This document shows positions 9,713 to 18,687 of a DNA stretch of 64,000 nt, in pieces. The notes beneath the pieces were generated by a model. It was not told where the DNA came from, did no database searches, and worked only from the letters and a program-made list of their open reading frames with translations. The DNA lies in NCBI GenBank assembly GCA_019119025.1, contig DWXV01000059.1:18236-82235 (forward strand). Reading direction: 5' to 3'. The position numbers and the translations under genes were made by a program. Source of the DNA: Candidatus Allofournierella excrementigallinarum. Lineage in GTDB: Bacteria > Bacillota > Clostridia > Oscillospirales > Ruminococcaceae. Within the stretch, counting starts at the first letter, position 1. Every line of letters starts with the position of its first letter.

Positions 9713-10894
9713 TTATTTGCCGTCGTAAAACACTTTGGGCGCGCCGAAGTCCGGCCGGCGCACTGCGTCCAGCAGGATGTCCACGATCCTGCCGCTGGTG
9801 TCTCCCCCATTATAGGGGCTTTTCGCGCCCTTTGCAACGGCGGCAAACTCCGGGCTGAGGGCCTTGCGCACCGCCGCGGCGATGGCCTTTTTTTCCGCCG
9901 GGCAGCACAGGACGTTTTTGCACACAGGCCGCCCCTCCTGCCGCCCGCCCACGTTCACCGCGGGCACCCCGAAGGTGGGGGTCTCCACCACGCCGCTGGA
10001 GGAATTGCCCAGCACCAGCGCCGCGGCGGCCATGGCGGAGAGATACCGCTTCACCCCAAGGCTTGCGCGCACCGCCGCTGTTTCGGGGTGCTTTTCGCCC
10101 CATTCGTCCCACATGGCGTTGATGGCAAGGCCGCCCGCGTCGGCGTTGGACTTGGTCACCAGCCACACAAGGCCCTCGGTGCGGGCAAGCTCGTCCATCG
10201 CGTCCAGCAAAGCGCGCATCTGGGCGGCCACATCCGCGCCGCCCGCCGTTTCGGGATGGAAGGTGACGAGGCCGAAGGGCCGCGTCAGATCAAAGCCCAC
10301 GCTCTCGCTTAAATGCACGGCATCCAGCTTTTCCATCGTGCGGATGTTCTCGTCCCCCAGGCCCCCCACGTTGAACACGGCGGCGGGCGCTTCGCCCATG
10401 CGGACGAGGCGGGCGGCGGACTCGGCGCAGCTGGGGAAGTGCAGGTGGGCGATTTTTGTGATGCAGTGGCGGTACCAGTCGTCCTGCGCCCCCAGGGTCA
10501 CATCGCCGCCGCTGATGTGGGCCACCGGCACGCCGGCGAAGGCCGCGCCTTGAGCGGCGGCCAGAATTTCGTATCGGTCGCCCAGCACAAGGCAGCAGGC
10601 AGGCTTGTTTTCTGCGAACCACTGGGAAAAGCCCCGGATAGCCCGCTCCACCGCCCTGGCGGTGGCCAGGGGCCCCTCGTCCTCTTCAAACAGGATGGGG
10701 ATGTGGGCCGCGATGGGCATACCGTCCGCTTCTATCTCGCTCACCGTGGCCCCGTGGCGCTGGGACAAATGCGCGCCGGTGACCAAAAGGGCCGGCTTCG
10801 CGTCCGTCCGGGCGGCCAGCTTTTGCAAAACGGGCCGCAGCAGGCCGTACTCCGCCCGGGTGCCGGTGACGACGGCGATGAGGGGTTGTTCCAT
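9713..10894 (-). CDS. Hydrolysing NDP-N-acetylhexosamine 2-epimerase (NeuC/LegG-like)
   Basis: This 393-residue GT-B-fold enzyme hydrolyses a nucleotide-activated N-acetyl sugar with inversion at C2, giving the free manno-configured sugar used by the condensing synthase. Signatures are VTGTRAEYGLLRP at the N-terminus, the LVLGDRYEILAAA helix, HISGGD, and the NSSSG loop for nucleotide phosphates. ATG at 10894 follows GGAGGGAAGGG. The upstream extension of the open frame overlaps neuB and is rejected. With LegB/LegC-like enzymes in the operon, its substrate is probably a 2,4-diamino sugar nucleotide (LegG role) rather than UDP-GlcNAc. Confidence 0.9.
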   Translation of the reverse strand: MEQPLIAVVTGTRAEYGLLRPVLQKLAARTDAKPALLVTGAHLSQRHGATVSEIEADGMPIAAHIPILFEEDEGPLATARAVERAIRGFSQWFAENKPACCLVLGDRYEILAAAQGAAFAGVPVAHISGGDVTLGAQDDWYRHCITKIAHLHFPSCAESAARLVRMGEAPAAVFNVGGLGDENIRTMEKLDAVHLSESVGFDLTRPFGLVTFHPETAGGADVAAQMRALLDAMDELARTEGLVWLVTKSNADAGGLAINAMWDEWGEKHPETAAVRASLGVKRYLSAMAAAALVLGNSSSGVVETPTFGVPAVNVGGRQEGRPVCKNVLCCPAEKKAIAAAVRKALSPEFAAVAKGAKSPYNGGDTSGRIVDILLDAVRRPDFGAPKVFYDGK

Positions 10895-10913
10895 GGCCCT
10901 TCCCTCCTTTTCG

Positions 10914-11912
10914 TTACAATTCGATGGGTTCGTCCTCGGCGAAGTCCCGCTTTGCGGCGCACCCCAGCACCTCGTGCCAGCGCATGGGGGACACGCCGTC
11001 GCCCGGGCGCTTGGTGGTGAGGTTTTCGGCGGTGAAAATTTCGCCCTGCTTGATGGCCTTGGCGGCCACGATGCTCTTGCGGGCGATGGGCTTGTTTTTT
11101 GCCTCGCTGGCACTCACCGCCTTGCGGCCGGTGCCGAGGGCGGCCTGGGTGCGGCGCACTGCCTGTATCATAGCGGTAAGCTCCGGTACGTCCAGGCTGG
11201 CCTTGTGGTCGGGGCCGGGCAGGGTCTTGTCCAGCGTGAAGTGCTTTTCGATGACCACCGCCCCCAGGGCCGCCGCGGCCACGTCGCACTCCCAGCCGGG
11301 GGTGTGGTCGGAAAGGCCCACCGGCACGCCGAACTGCTCCGCCAGTTCCAGCATGGCCAGCAGGTTCGCGTCCTCATAGGGGGTGGGGTACTCGGTGTTG
11401 CAGTGGAGCAGCGTCACCCCGGGGCAGCCGCCGTCCTCCAGAACGGAGAGGGCGTCCTCGATCTCCGGCAGGGTGCTCATGCCGGTGGAGAGCACCACCG
11501 GCTTTTTGGCCGCCGCCACCGCCTCAAGATAGGGCAGGTTGGTGATCTCGCCGCTGGGGATTTTAAAGAAGGGCAGGTCCAGCTCCTTCAAAAACTCCAC
11601 GCTGGGCAGGTCGAAGGCCGCCGAGAGGTACTGGATGCCGATGGAATCGCAGTATGCCTTCAACTGCCGGTGGCCCTCAAAATCAAAGTGCAGCCGCCGG
11701 ATCATCTCCAGCTGGCTCTCGCCGTCCCCCGTCCGGGCCTTCTGATACTCGGCCTTGGGCGCGAATTTCGACACCACCAATTCCGGCACGGCGGTCTGGT
11801 ATTTCACTACGTCCGCCCCGGCGTTTTTGGCAGCCAGCGCCATCTGTTTTGCCATTTCCAGGCTGCCGTTGTGGTTGACGCCCGCCTCGGCAATGATGAG
11901 AACGTCCTGCAT
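10914..11912 (-). CDS. N-acetylneuraminate/legionaminate synthase (NeuB/LegI-like)
   Basis: This 332-residue enzyme condenses phosphoenolpyruvate with a 2-acetamido (or diacetamido) mannose-type sugar to make a nine-carbon nonulosonic acid. It has the TIM-barrel NeuB domain (AEAGVNHNG at 8-16, IPSGEITNLPYL, GLSDHTPG, EKHFTLD) and a C-terminal SAF/antifreeze-like domain from about residue 275. Length is normal for LegI/NeuB. It lies directly upstream of the NeuC-like gene. The set NeuB-NeuC-NeuA makes nonulosonate synthesis certain; which acid is made is inferred from the accompanying aminotransferase and dehydratase. Confidence 0.94.
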   Translation of the reverse strand: MQDVLIIAEAGVNHNGSLEMAKQMALAAKNAGADVVKYQTAVPELVVSKFAPKAEYQKARTGDGESQLEMIRRLHFDFEGHRQLKAYCDSIGIQYLSAAFDLPSVEFLKELDLPFFKIPSGEITNLPYLEAVAAAKKPVVLSTGMSTLPEIEDALSVLEDGGCPGVTLLHCNTEYPTPYEDANLLAMLELAEQFGVPVGLSDHTPGWECDVAAAALGAVVIEKHFTLDKTLPGPDHKASLDVPELTAMIQAVRRTQAALGTGRKAVSASEAKNKPIARKSIVAAKAIKQGEIFTAENLTTKRPGDGVSPMRWHEVLGCAAKRDFAEDEPIEL

Positions 11913-11916
11913 ATCG

Positions 11917-14406
11917 TTATCGCTCCTTCCCCTTTGTTTTCTTGTGCCAGAATGCCAGCGCCGCGAGGCCCAAAGTCCCCGCCAGCGTCAGGCCAAGGCC
12001 CGCCGCCGCGCCCGGCTGGGCGTAGGCCAGCGTGAGGGTGTGGCCGCCCGCGGGCAGTTCCACCGCCAGCAGCGCCCCCGCCGCCCTCTGGATCTCAGCG
12101 GGCACGCCGTCCACTTCGGCCCGCCAGTTTTCGTCATAGGGCACCGTGAGCACCACAAGGCCCTCCGCCTGCGCGCCCGTTTCCAATGTGATGGCCCCGT
12201 CCTTCCAGGCCGTCACCGCCGGGGCCGCCGAGCGCAGCCGGCCGCAGGCGGCGGCCAGGGCTTCTTCGTCCAGCACCGCGAAGCGGGCAAAGTCCACCGC
12301 CGCGCCCAAAGCGACGTTCACGGTCTGCCCTGCCTCAAACCGGCCCAGGTCCACCGCGGCGTCCGCCGAACGGCCAATGGAAAGGATGCTGCCCTTCTCC
12401 TGGCCGTTCACCGCCAGGGGCACATCCGTCCCCGCGCCGGAAAAGACAGCGTAGAGGATGCCGCTTTCGGGCATCGTCAGGTCGAATGCCGCGCCGCTTC
12501 CGCCGCTCTCCACCGGGGTGAACAGGGCCGCTTCCTCGCCCAGCAGGGCGGTATAAAGGGCCTCGGCCGCCTCAAAGGCGTCCAGGCCTTCCGCCAGTTC
12601 GAAGGCCCCGGCGTCCGAGGGCGACCAGAGCGCCCGGGGCAGGGCGTCCGGGTTTTTATACACCTGCCAGGGGGCGGCAATGTCCGTCTTTTCAAAGTGG
12701 GTGGGCGCCGCGTCCCCCTCCCGGGCCAGGAACCACCCCACCGACAGAAGGCTGTCGGCGGCGGCGGTGCTGCCCGAAAGGTAGCCATAGCTGGAGCCAT
12801 AGTTGCGGTAGCCCAGGGCCATCAGCAAAATCGACGAGGCCCCGTCCTGCACGCTGCTGAAATGGGTCAGCCCGTCGTAGCCCAGCAGCATGGGGTCGTT
12901 GAGGGTGCGGAAAAAGGTCTTTTCCACCCGGTAGCGTCCGGCGTTCGCTTTTTCCACCGCCTGCACGGTGGCCCGCCCGGCCCGCACAAAACCGGCGTAA
13001 TCCGCCACGGGGTAAACTTCAAAGAGGCGCAGCGCCCAGTATCCGTTCAGCGCCAGCTCCCCGGCGGTGAGGGCGGCCAGGGCCAGGGCGGCCAGCTTAT
13101 TTTTGCCGCCTTTGAGGCGGCCCCACAGCCAGACGAGGCCGATGCCCGCCGCCAGCAAGCAGCAGGCCAGCAGCCAGCGCCGCCGGCCGTAGGTCTCGGC
13201 GCGGACGAAATACACCAGCACCCCCAGCGCCGCCGCCAGTGCCCCGGCGGCAAGGCCGGTTTTGAGGCTCACCGGCCCGGCGAGGGCCCCCGCGCCCAGG
13301 GTGAGCAGCAGGAACACCAGAAGGAAGCTCTCCCGGTAGGGGAACCAGTTGGGGGCGGCAAAGCCATGCCACGCGAGGTCCAGCGGCCGCCACCAGAGGC
13401 TGGCCAGCAGCAGGGCGGCGAACAGCCCATAGACCAGCTTTTCCCGCCGGGGCCTTGCGGAGAAGAAATAGAGCAGCGCCGCCCCAAGCCCCAGCATGCC
13501 GCAGTAGACCGGGGGCAGGCCGCTTTGCACGTCCGCCCAGACGAAGTTTCCGGTGAAGAATTTCTGGGTAAGGTCCAGCGGTGAAAACTGCCCGCCGCCA
13601 AAAAAATCAAGGCCGGTGCTCTTCACCCGCAAAATCTCGGTCACGGCAGGCAGCAGCACCGCGCCGGCCAGCGCCGCCGCCGTGGCCCCCGCCGCCGCAA
13701 AGCGGCCAAAAGCCGAAAAAACGGCCTTCCGTCCTGGGCGGGGCGAGCGCGCCGCGAGCCCCGCAATAAAATACAGCGCGGAGAAGATGCACAGCATATA
13801 CCCCATGTAGAAGTTTGTGAAGATGGCCGCGGCCAGCGCCAGGGCGAAGCCCACGGCCCCTTTGCCCGCCAGCAGACGGTCCAGCCCCGCCGCCACCAGC
13901 GGCAGCAGGATCACCGCGTCCAGCCAGAGGACGTTCTGGGCGTAGGCCACCGAATAGCCCATGAGGCCATAGCACCAGCACAGGGGCAGCCAGAGGGCCT
14001 TTTCGCCGCCCCAGCGCCGCTCGAGGTAAAAGCAGAAGGCCGCCGCCGCCAAAACCACCTTGAGGGCCCAGACAAGGCAGCACAGCTGGCCGTAGAATTC
14101 CGGCGCGATGAGAAGATACAGCCAGGCGAAGGGGCTGGCAAAGTAGTAGGCAAACAGGGCGAAGGCCCCGCCGCCCAGGCCCAGATCATCGGCATAAAAG
14201 AGGCTGCCGCCCCCGCGCGCCGCGTCGTAAAAATGGGCGTAGAAGGGGATATACTGGCTGTTGAGGTCCCCGGTCATCACCGAGTTCGGCCCGAAGGGCC
14301 AGAAGCCGCAGGCGGCATAGACGGCGCAGACGATGAGCGCCATGCCCCCCGCCGCCAGAAACAGGCGGCCCCGGCGGCCCTTAAAAAAGCGTTTTGCTCG
14401 TTCCAT
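11917..14406 (-). CDS. YfhO-family polytopic membrane protein
   Basis: This 829-residue protein resembles YfhO, a GT-C-like family with about 14 membrane helices and a large C-terminal extracytoplasmic domain. The first outer loop carries the family's GDLNSQYIPFYAHFYDA motif, and the C-terminal end has the DENWRAEVDG beta-rich segment. Members are implicated in glycosylation of cell-surface polymers such as lipoteichoic acid. It is the fifth large membrane protein of the minus-strand arm and lies four bases upstream of neuB. The donor is probably a lipid-linked sugar, but this is inferred from the family. Confidence 0.86.
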   Translation of the reverse strand: MERAKRFFKGRRGRLFLAAGGMALIVCAVYAACGFWPFGPNSVMTGDLNSQYIPFYAHFYDAARGGGSLFYADDLGLGGGAFALFAYYFASPFAWLYLLIAPEFYGQLCCLVWALKVVLAAAAFCFYLERRWGGEKALWLPLCWCYGLMGYSVAYAQNVLWLDAVILLPLVAAGLDRLLAGKGAVGFALALAAAIFTNFYMGYMLCIFSALYFIAGLAARSPRPGRKAVFSAFGRFAAAGATAAALAGAVLLPAVTEILRVKSTGLDFFGGGQFSPLDLTQKFFTGNFVWADVQSGLPPVYCGMLGLGAALLYFFSARPRREKLVYGLFAALLLASLWWRPLDLAWHGFAAPNWFPYRESFLLVFLLLTLGAGALAGPVSLKTGLAAGALAAALGVLVYFVRAETYGRRRWLLACCLLAAGIGLVWLWGRLKGGKNKLAALALAALTAGELALNGYWALRLFEVYPVADYAGFVRAGRATVQAVEKANAGRYRVEKTFFRTLNDPMLLGYDGLTHFSSVQDGASSILLMALGYRNYGSSYGYLSGSTAAADSLLSVGWFLAREGDAAPTHFEKTDIAAPWQVYKNPDALPRALWSPSDAGAFELAEGLDAFEAAEALYTALLGEEAALFTPVESGGSGAAFDLTMPESGILYAVFSGAGTDVPLAVNGQEKGSILSIGRSADAAVDLGRFEAGQTVNVALGAAVDFARFAVLDEEALAAACGRLRSAAPAVTAWKDGAITLETGAQAEGLVVLTVPYDENWRAEVDGVPAEIQRAAGALLAVELPAGGHTLTLAYAQPGAAAGLGLTLAGTLGLAALAFWHKKTKGKER

Positions 14407-14431
14407 TCCAAACCTCTCGCGGCGGGGCGCT

Positions 14432-15043
14432 TCAGCCCCGCTTTTTCAAAAGCCGCCCCTTCCAGAAAAGGCCCAGGTCCAAAAGCACCGCCGCCGCGGC
14501 AGGCAGCGCCGCCAGCGCCAGCGCCTGCCCGGCCCGGGGCACGAAGTACCGCCAGAAGGCCACCGGCGCGTTCACGGTGAGGCTGGCGTTTTCGCCCTCG
14601 GCCAGCACCACGCCCGCCCCTGCGGCGGGGTCGATGCGGATGGTATCCGCCGTTTCCGGGAACACCAGCAGCACGCCGTCCTCCACGCCCTGGGCAAACA
14701 CCCGGCGGCGCAGGCTGAAGTCCTGCCCGGCGGCGGCCCAGTAGCCCTCAAAGCCGGAGGCCGGCGCATCGGTCTTCAAAAACACGCTGCGCACCGGCCG
14801 CCCGCCGGCGAAGACAAACTGCGGGTCGGCCCCGGTGGTGACCCAGAGGCCGTCCCCGGTGAGGGCGATATCCTGGCTTTGCAGCGAGGAAAGGGGCACT
14901 TCCCCCGCGGCCAGCCGCCCGGTGGCAAAGCCGAGGGCGTCCTGCCCGGCGTTTCCTAAGGCCCACAGCGCCCACAGCGCCAGGGCCAGGAGATAGCAGG
15001 CGGCCACCAGGTGGGCCGCCGCCCATGCAAACACTCGTTTCAT
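14432..15043 (-). CDS. Small double-anchored membrane partner, copy 1
   Basis: This 203-residue protein has one membrane helix near each end and an intervening extracytoplasmic domain of about 130 residues that looks beta-rich. It shares the segment TGADPQFVF and a later DFSLRR...IRIDP block with the partner proteins at 21859-22503 and 18070-18687, which sit in the same position after a large membrane protein. Its ATG overlaps the stop of the large gene by four bases, so the two are translationally coupled. I recognise no named family. A role as an accessory or regulatory subunit of the coupled membrane protein is inferred. Confidence 0.8.
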   Translation of the reverse strand: MKRVFAWAAAHLVAACYLLALALWALWALGNAGQDALGFATGRLAAGEVPLSSLQSQDIALTGDGLWVTTGADPQFVFAGGRPVRSVFLKTDAPASGFEGYWAAAGQDFSLRRRVFAQGVEDGVLLVFPETADTIRIDPAAGAGVVLAEGENASLTVNAPVAFWRYFVPRAGQALALAALPAAAAVLLDLGLFWKGRLLKKRG

Positions 15044-17004
15044 CCTTCGGCCCCCACGTTGCAGACAAAGTCAAATTGGCCCAAGGCCCCGTTCCAGGCG
15101 TACACCGCCGAACCCGTCTCACAGCCCGCCAGCCCGTCGCTGAACAGAGCCGCGTAGCCATCGGCAAAGAGGCCGTCGCTGCGCTCCACGAACACATAGT
15201 CGCAGCCCCGCCCGCGGATACACTCCAGCAGTTCTTCGGCGGTGTAGGGGTGGTAGTAGGGCGCACCCTCTTCCAGCGCCCCGGGCACAGCGAAGGTGCC
15301 GCCGCCGCCCTGGCCGTCGTTGCCGCTGTAGTCCAGATACCAGGGGTAAAGCTCATAGGAATAGAGGAACCAGCGGCTGCCGTCGTCCCCCTGGCTGACG
15401 AAGAAGATATGGGCGTCCTTCGGCACCGCCGCCTGCACCTGGGCCGCTTCGTCCCGGGCGGCCCAGCGCGCGGCGTAGGCGGCGTTTCCCCCGCCGAACA
15501 CGGTGAGGCTGAAGGGCAGCCGCAGCCACACCAGCGCCGCCAGCGCCAGCGTCATCGCCGCGAAGCCGGTCTGCACAAGGCCCTGGATGCGCTCGGAGCC
15601 CATGGCCCGCAGCACCAGCGCCGCCGAGGCCAGCAGCCAGCCCAGCAGATAAGGGTACATATACCGCTCAAAGCCCACCAGCCCGCCGGACACCTCGTCC
15701 CGGAACACATACACATAGGTCAGGCCGATGAAGAAAAAGTAGGCCGCAAAGCCCGCCGTGCCCAGCACGGCAAAGAGGCCCGCCTGACGGCGCAGGGCTT
15801 TTTCCTTTGTGAGGACGGCCGCCCCCGCGGCCATGGCCACCGCCAGGGCGGCGACTGCCGCGAAAGGCCCCACCATGGTGGTTTGGGAGGTGAAAAGCGC
15901 CCGCACAAGGCCCCCCATGATGGTGGCGAATTTCCCGGTGCGGCCGATGCCAAGCAGCTCCTTCACGCCGGTGAGCACCATTTCGGCCATGCCCATCTGC
16001 TGGGTGCCGCCCACGTTGGTGGTATCCGCCGCGCTTGCCACCGAGAGGTATTTCTGCCAGCTCCAGAAAGAAAGGCCGCAGGTGGCAAAAAGCCCGGCCC
16101 AGCCCGCCGCGGGCTTTGCCCAGCGGCGCAGGGGAGCCTTTTCCAGCAGCAGGGCAAAGGCCCCGTCGGCGGCGATGAGCCCCGCCGCCACCAGCGCCAG
16201 GGCAAAGCCGGTGTCTTTTTCCAGGCACAGGGCGGCCAGCGCCAGGGCCGAAGGCCACAGCGCCTTTTTCTCGTTGATATAGTAGGCCGCCAGCGCGCCG
16301 CCGAAGGTCAGGCCCAAAGGGATGTCCGAGAGGGCCGAGGCGTAAAGGTCGGTGGGGCGGGCGACGCTGCCGTAAAGGGTGATGACGAAGGGCAGCAAAA
16401 AGCCGAAGCCCAGCGCCGGCACCCACTGCCGGGGCCTGCCTTTTTCGCAGCCGGCGGTGAGGGCGGCGAAGATGGAAAGAAGCAGGATGTCATAGCCCGC
16501 CAGCACCCGCCACTCGGCGTATTCGCCGAAGAACTGGAAGAACCAGCCCAGCACCACCAGCGCCGGGCGGTGGGTGCCCACCCAGGCCCAGCCGATGTCG
16601 GCGTTCACATAAAGCCCGCCGCTGGTTTTGACGATCTTGGCGGCGGTGCCCCAGAAGGAGAATTCGTCCCAGGTGGAGAACATGGGCTGCCGCCAGGCGA
16701 AAAAGGCCAGCAGCGCCGCCGCCAGCACGAAAAAGGCGGCAAAGCCGGGGGCTTTCAGCGCGGCGGCGGGCTGTTTTGCCCCCGCCGGCCAGACCGCGAG
16801 CGCCCAGGCCGCCGCCGCCAGCGCAAAATAGAGCCACCCGGCCGCCGCCAGCACGCCCAGCATGCCCGCGGCGGAAAACCACACCATGGTGGCGCACACA
16901 GCCGCAAAGGGCGCAAGCGGCGCGGGCAGCTTTGTGCGCCGCGCCATGAGCACGGCAAAGCCCGCCAGCGCCGCCAGCGACAGATAGCTGTAAAAAAGTT
17001 CCAT
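15040..17004 (-). CDS. Large GT-C-like polytopic membrane protein, copy 1
   Basis: This ~654-residue protein has about 13 hydrophobic helices and a C-terminal soluble tail. Around residues 113-123 it carries DEFSFWGTAAK in what should be the first outer loop, and near the C-terminus a SQGDDGSRWFLYSYEL block. Both blocks recur in the paralogues at 18684-20678 and 22500-24512. An acidic pair in the first outer loop is typical of GT-C glycosyltransferases that use polyprenyl-phosphate sugars, so a glycosyltransferase role is likely but unproven. ATG at 17004 is preferred to TTG at 17010; GGGAG lies eight bases before it. Confidence 0.82.
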   Translation of the reverse strand: MELFYSYLSLAALAGFAVLMARRTKLPAPLAPFAAVCATMVWFSAAGMLGVLAAAGWLYFALAAAAWALAVWPAGAKQPAAALKAPGFAAFFVLAAALLAFFAWRQPMFSTWDEFSFWGTAAKIVKTSGGLYVNADIGWAWVGTHRPALVVLGWFFQFFGEYAEWRVLAGYDILLLSIFAALTAGCEKGRPRQWVPALGFGFLLPFVITLYGSVARPTDLYASALSDIPLGLTFGGALAAYYINEKKALWPSALALAALCLEKDTGFALALVAAGLIAADGAFALLLEKAPLRRWAKPAAGWAGLFATCGLSFWSWQKYLSVASAADTTNVGGTQQMGMAEMVLTGVKELLGIGRTGKFATIMGGLVRALFTSQTTMVGPFAAVAALAVAMAAGAAVLTKEKALRRQAGLFAVLGTAGFAAYFFFIGLTYVYVFRDEVSGGLVGFERYMYPYLLGWLLASAALVLRAMGSERIQGLVQTGFAAMTLALAALVWLRLPFSLTVFGGGNAAYAARWAARDEAAQVQAAVPKDAHIFFVSQGDDGSRWFLYSYELYPWYLDYSGNDGQGGGGTFAVPGALEEGAPYYHPYTAEELLECIRGRGCDYVFVERSDGLFADGYAALFSDGLAGCETGSAVYAWNGALGQFDFVCNVGAEG

Positions 17005-17023
17005 ACGCAAAGCTCCCTGCGCG

Positions 17024-18073
17024 TCAGGCCTGCTGTTCCAGGCGGCGGCGCATCTTTTCCAGTTCTTCCATCTGGCCCATGTCCATCCAGGCGGACTCGT
17101 TGATGGGATACACCCCCACCGGCAGGCCCCTTTGACGGTATTCGTCGATCACGTCGGGAAAGCCCACCTTGCGGCCCTCCTCCATCTCCTCCACCACCTG
17201 CGGCTCCACCACGTAAACGCCGGTGTTGGTGAGGAAGTTCAGCTCCGGCTTTTCCCGCATGGCGGCGATGGCTCCGTTCTCCCCCATCTCCACCACGCCG
17301 TAGGGCACGGTGTAGTGCTTGTAGGCGCAGATCATGGTGATGAGGTTGCCGTGCTTTTTGTGATACTGATACACATCGCCGTAGTCCACGTCCAGGAGGG
17401 TGTCGCAGTTGGAGAAGAAGAAGGTGCCGTCCAGCTTGCCCTTCAAAAGGCTCAGGCCGCCGCCGGTGCCCAGAAACTCTGTCTCGTCCACATACTCCAC
17501 CTGGTAGCGCAGGTCCTCCAGGTCGTTGAAATAGGACTTGATCATATTCTTTTTGTAGTTTACCACCAAAACCATGCGGCGGCAACCGAAATCGGAAAAG
17601 CGCTCCAGGATGAGCTCGCAGATGGGTTTCTCCCCCACCGGGATCAGGGGCTTGGGCAGGATCTTGGTGTAGGGATAAAGCCGAGTGCCCAGGCCCCCGG
17701 CCATCACCACCACCGGGATGTTCGCCTGCTTGCGGTTGTCCACGTCAAGGCCGGTGGCGAACACCACATCCGTCACATGGCCGTCCCGGTCCAGAAGGGG
17801 AAGCGCGTCGATGGAATGCCGCTCCAGCATGGCCTTGGCCCGCCCACGCTCTTCCAGCGGCAGGCTCTTGGGGGAATAGTTCGCCGCAAGGCGCACCGGG
17901 TCCTCCAGCCTGCCGCCCCGCAGCAGGAACTTGCGCAAATCGCCGTCGGTGAGCACCGCCTGCAGCCTGCCCTCCGGCGCGATGAAGAGGATGCGCTGGC
18001 CGGTCTCGTCCAGCTGCTTCATGGTCTGGAGGATGGTGGCGTCCTCCCGGATGAACAGTTCTTCCAGTTTCAA
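17024..18073 (-). CDS. CBS-domain sugar-1-phosphate nucleotidyltransferase (PtmE-like)
   Basis: This 349-residue protein has two CBS motifs in residues 1-115 followed by a sugar nucleotidyltransferase domain (MAGGLGTRLYPYT at about 124-136, then KILPKPLIPVGEKP). That architecture matches PtmE, the glucosamine-1-phosphate guanylyltransferase of the Campylobacter legionaminate pathway, which makes the pathway run on GDP sugars. The start is TTG at 18073, overlapping the previous gene's stop (ATTGA) with GGGGGAAG just upstream. The CBS pair suggests control by an adenine nucleotide. Exact sugar and nucleotide are inferred from context. Confidence 0.88.
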   Translation of the reverse strand: MKLEELFIREDATILQTMKQLDETGQRILFIAPEGRLQAVLTDGDLRKFLLRGGRLEDPVRLAANYSPKSLPLEERGRAKAMLERHSIDALPLLDRDGHVTDVVFATGLDVDNRKQANIPVVVMAGGLGTRLYPYTKILPKPLIPVGEKPICELILERFSDFGCRRMVLVVNYKKNMIKSYFNDLEDLRYQVEYVDETEFLGTGGGLSLLKGKLDGTFFFSNCDTLLDVDYGDVYQYHKKHGNLITMICAYKHYTVPYGVVEMGENGAIAAMREKPELNFLTNTGVYVVEPQVVEEMEEGRKVGFPDVIDEYRQRGLPVGVYPINESAWMDMGQMEELEKMRRRLEQQA

Positions 18074-18687
18074 TCGTCTTCCCCCTTTTCCCGTTTCAGC
18101 GTCAGGGCGCATCCGGCAAGGCCGGGCAGCACCGCCAGCCAGAACAGCTGCCATGGCGACGGGATGAAGTATTCCTGCAAAGGCACTCGCTCGTTGAGCA
18201 GGATGGCGCAAAACTCCACCTGCACGCCGGCGGTGTCCGCCAAATCCAGCCGCACCCCCTGCCCGGCAAACCGGGGCAGGGTGTAAAGCCAGCTGCCGTC
18301 CTCCTGCCTTTCGGGCCACACCCGCAGGCGGGGTGTGTAACCAAAGCCCGGCAGGTGATAATAAAGGTCCTTTTCGGCGGAGGCCTCCCCTTCATACCGC
18401 GCCACAAGGCGCAGCCGCCGCACCAGCGTGCCCGGCGCCAGCAGCAGCTGGGCGTCGCCGGTGGTGCTGGTGAGCGTGCCGCCGGTGTTTTCCATGTTCA
18501 CAAGGGCGTATTGCCCCGCATCTTCCAGCGTGACGGTCTTTTCCTCCAGAACGCCCGCGGCGTAAAGCAGCTGGTCCAGGGCGAAATTGCCCACGAGGGT
18601 CAGCGCCAGCAGGCAGGCGCCCAGGGCGTAAAGGGCACGGAAGGGCCGGCGGCGCGCCGCCGCCCAGAGGTTTTTCAGCCGCTTCAT
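18070..18687 (-). CDS. Small double-anchored membrane partner, copy 2
   Basis: This 205-residue protein has the same plan as the other two partners: an N-terminal helix (about 20-40), a beta-rich outer domain, and a C-terminal helix (about 178-196) with a charged cytoplasmic tail. The segment STTGDAQLLLAP aligns with the shared block. It overlaps the upstream large membrane protein by four bases and its stop overlaps the nucleotidyltransferase start. It is the most divergent of the three copies. No function is known. Confidence 0.79.
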   Translation of the reverse strand: MKRLKNLWAAARRRPFRALYALGACLLALTLVGNFALDQLLYAAGVLEEKTVTLEDAGQYALVNMENTGGTLTSTTGDAQLLLAPGTLVRRLRLVARYEGEASAEKDLYYHLPGFGYTPRLRVWPERQEDGSWLYTLPRFAGQGVRLDLADTAGVQVEFCAILLNERVPLQEYFIPSPWQLFWLAVLPGLAGCALTLKREKGEDD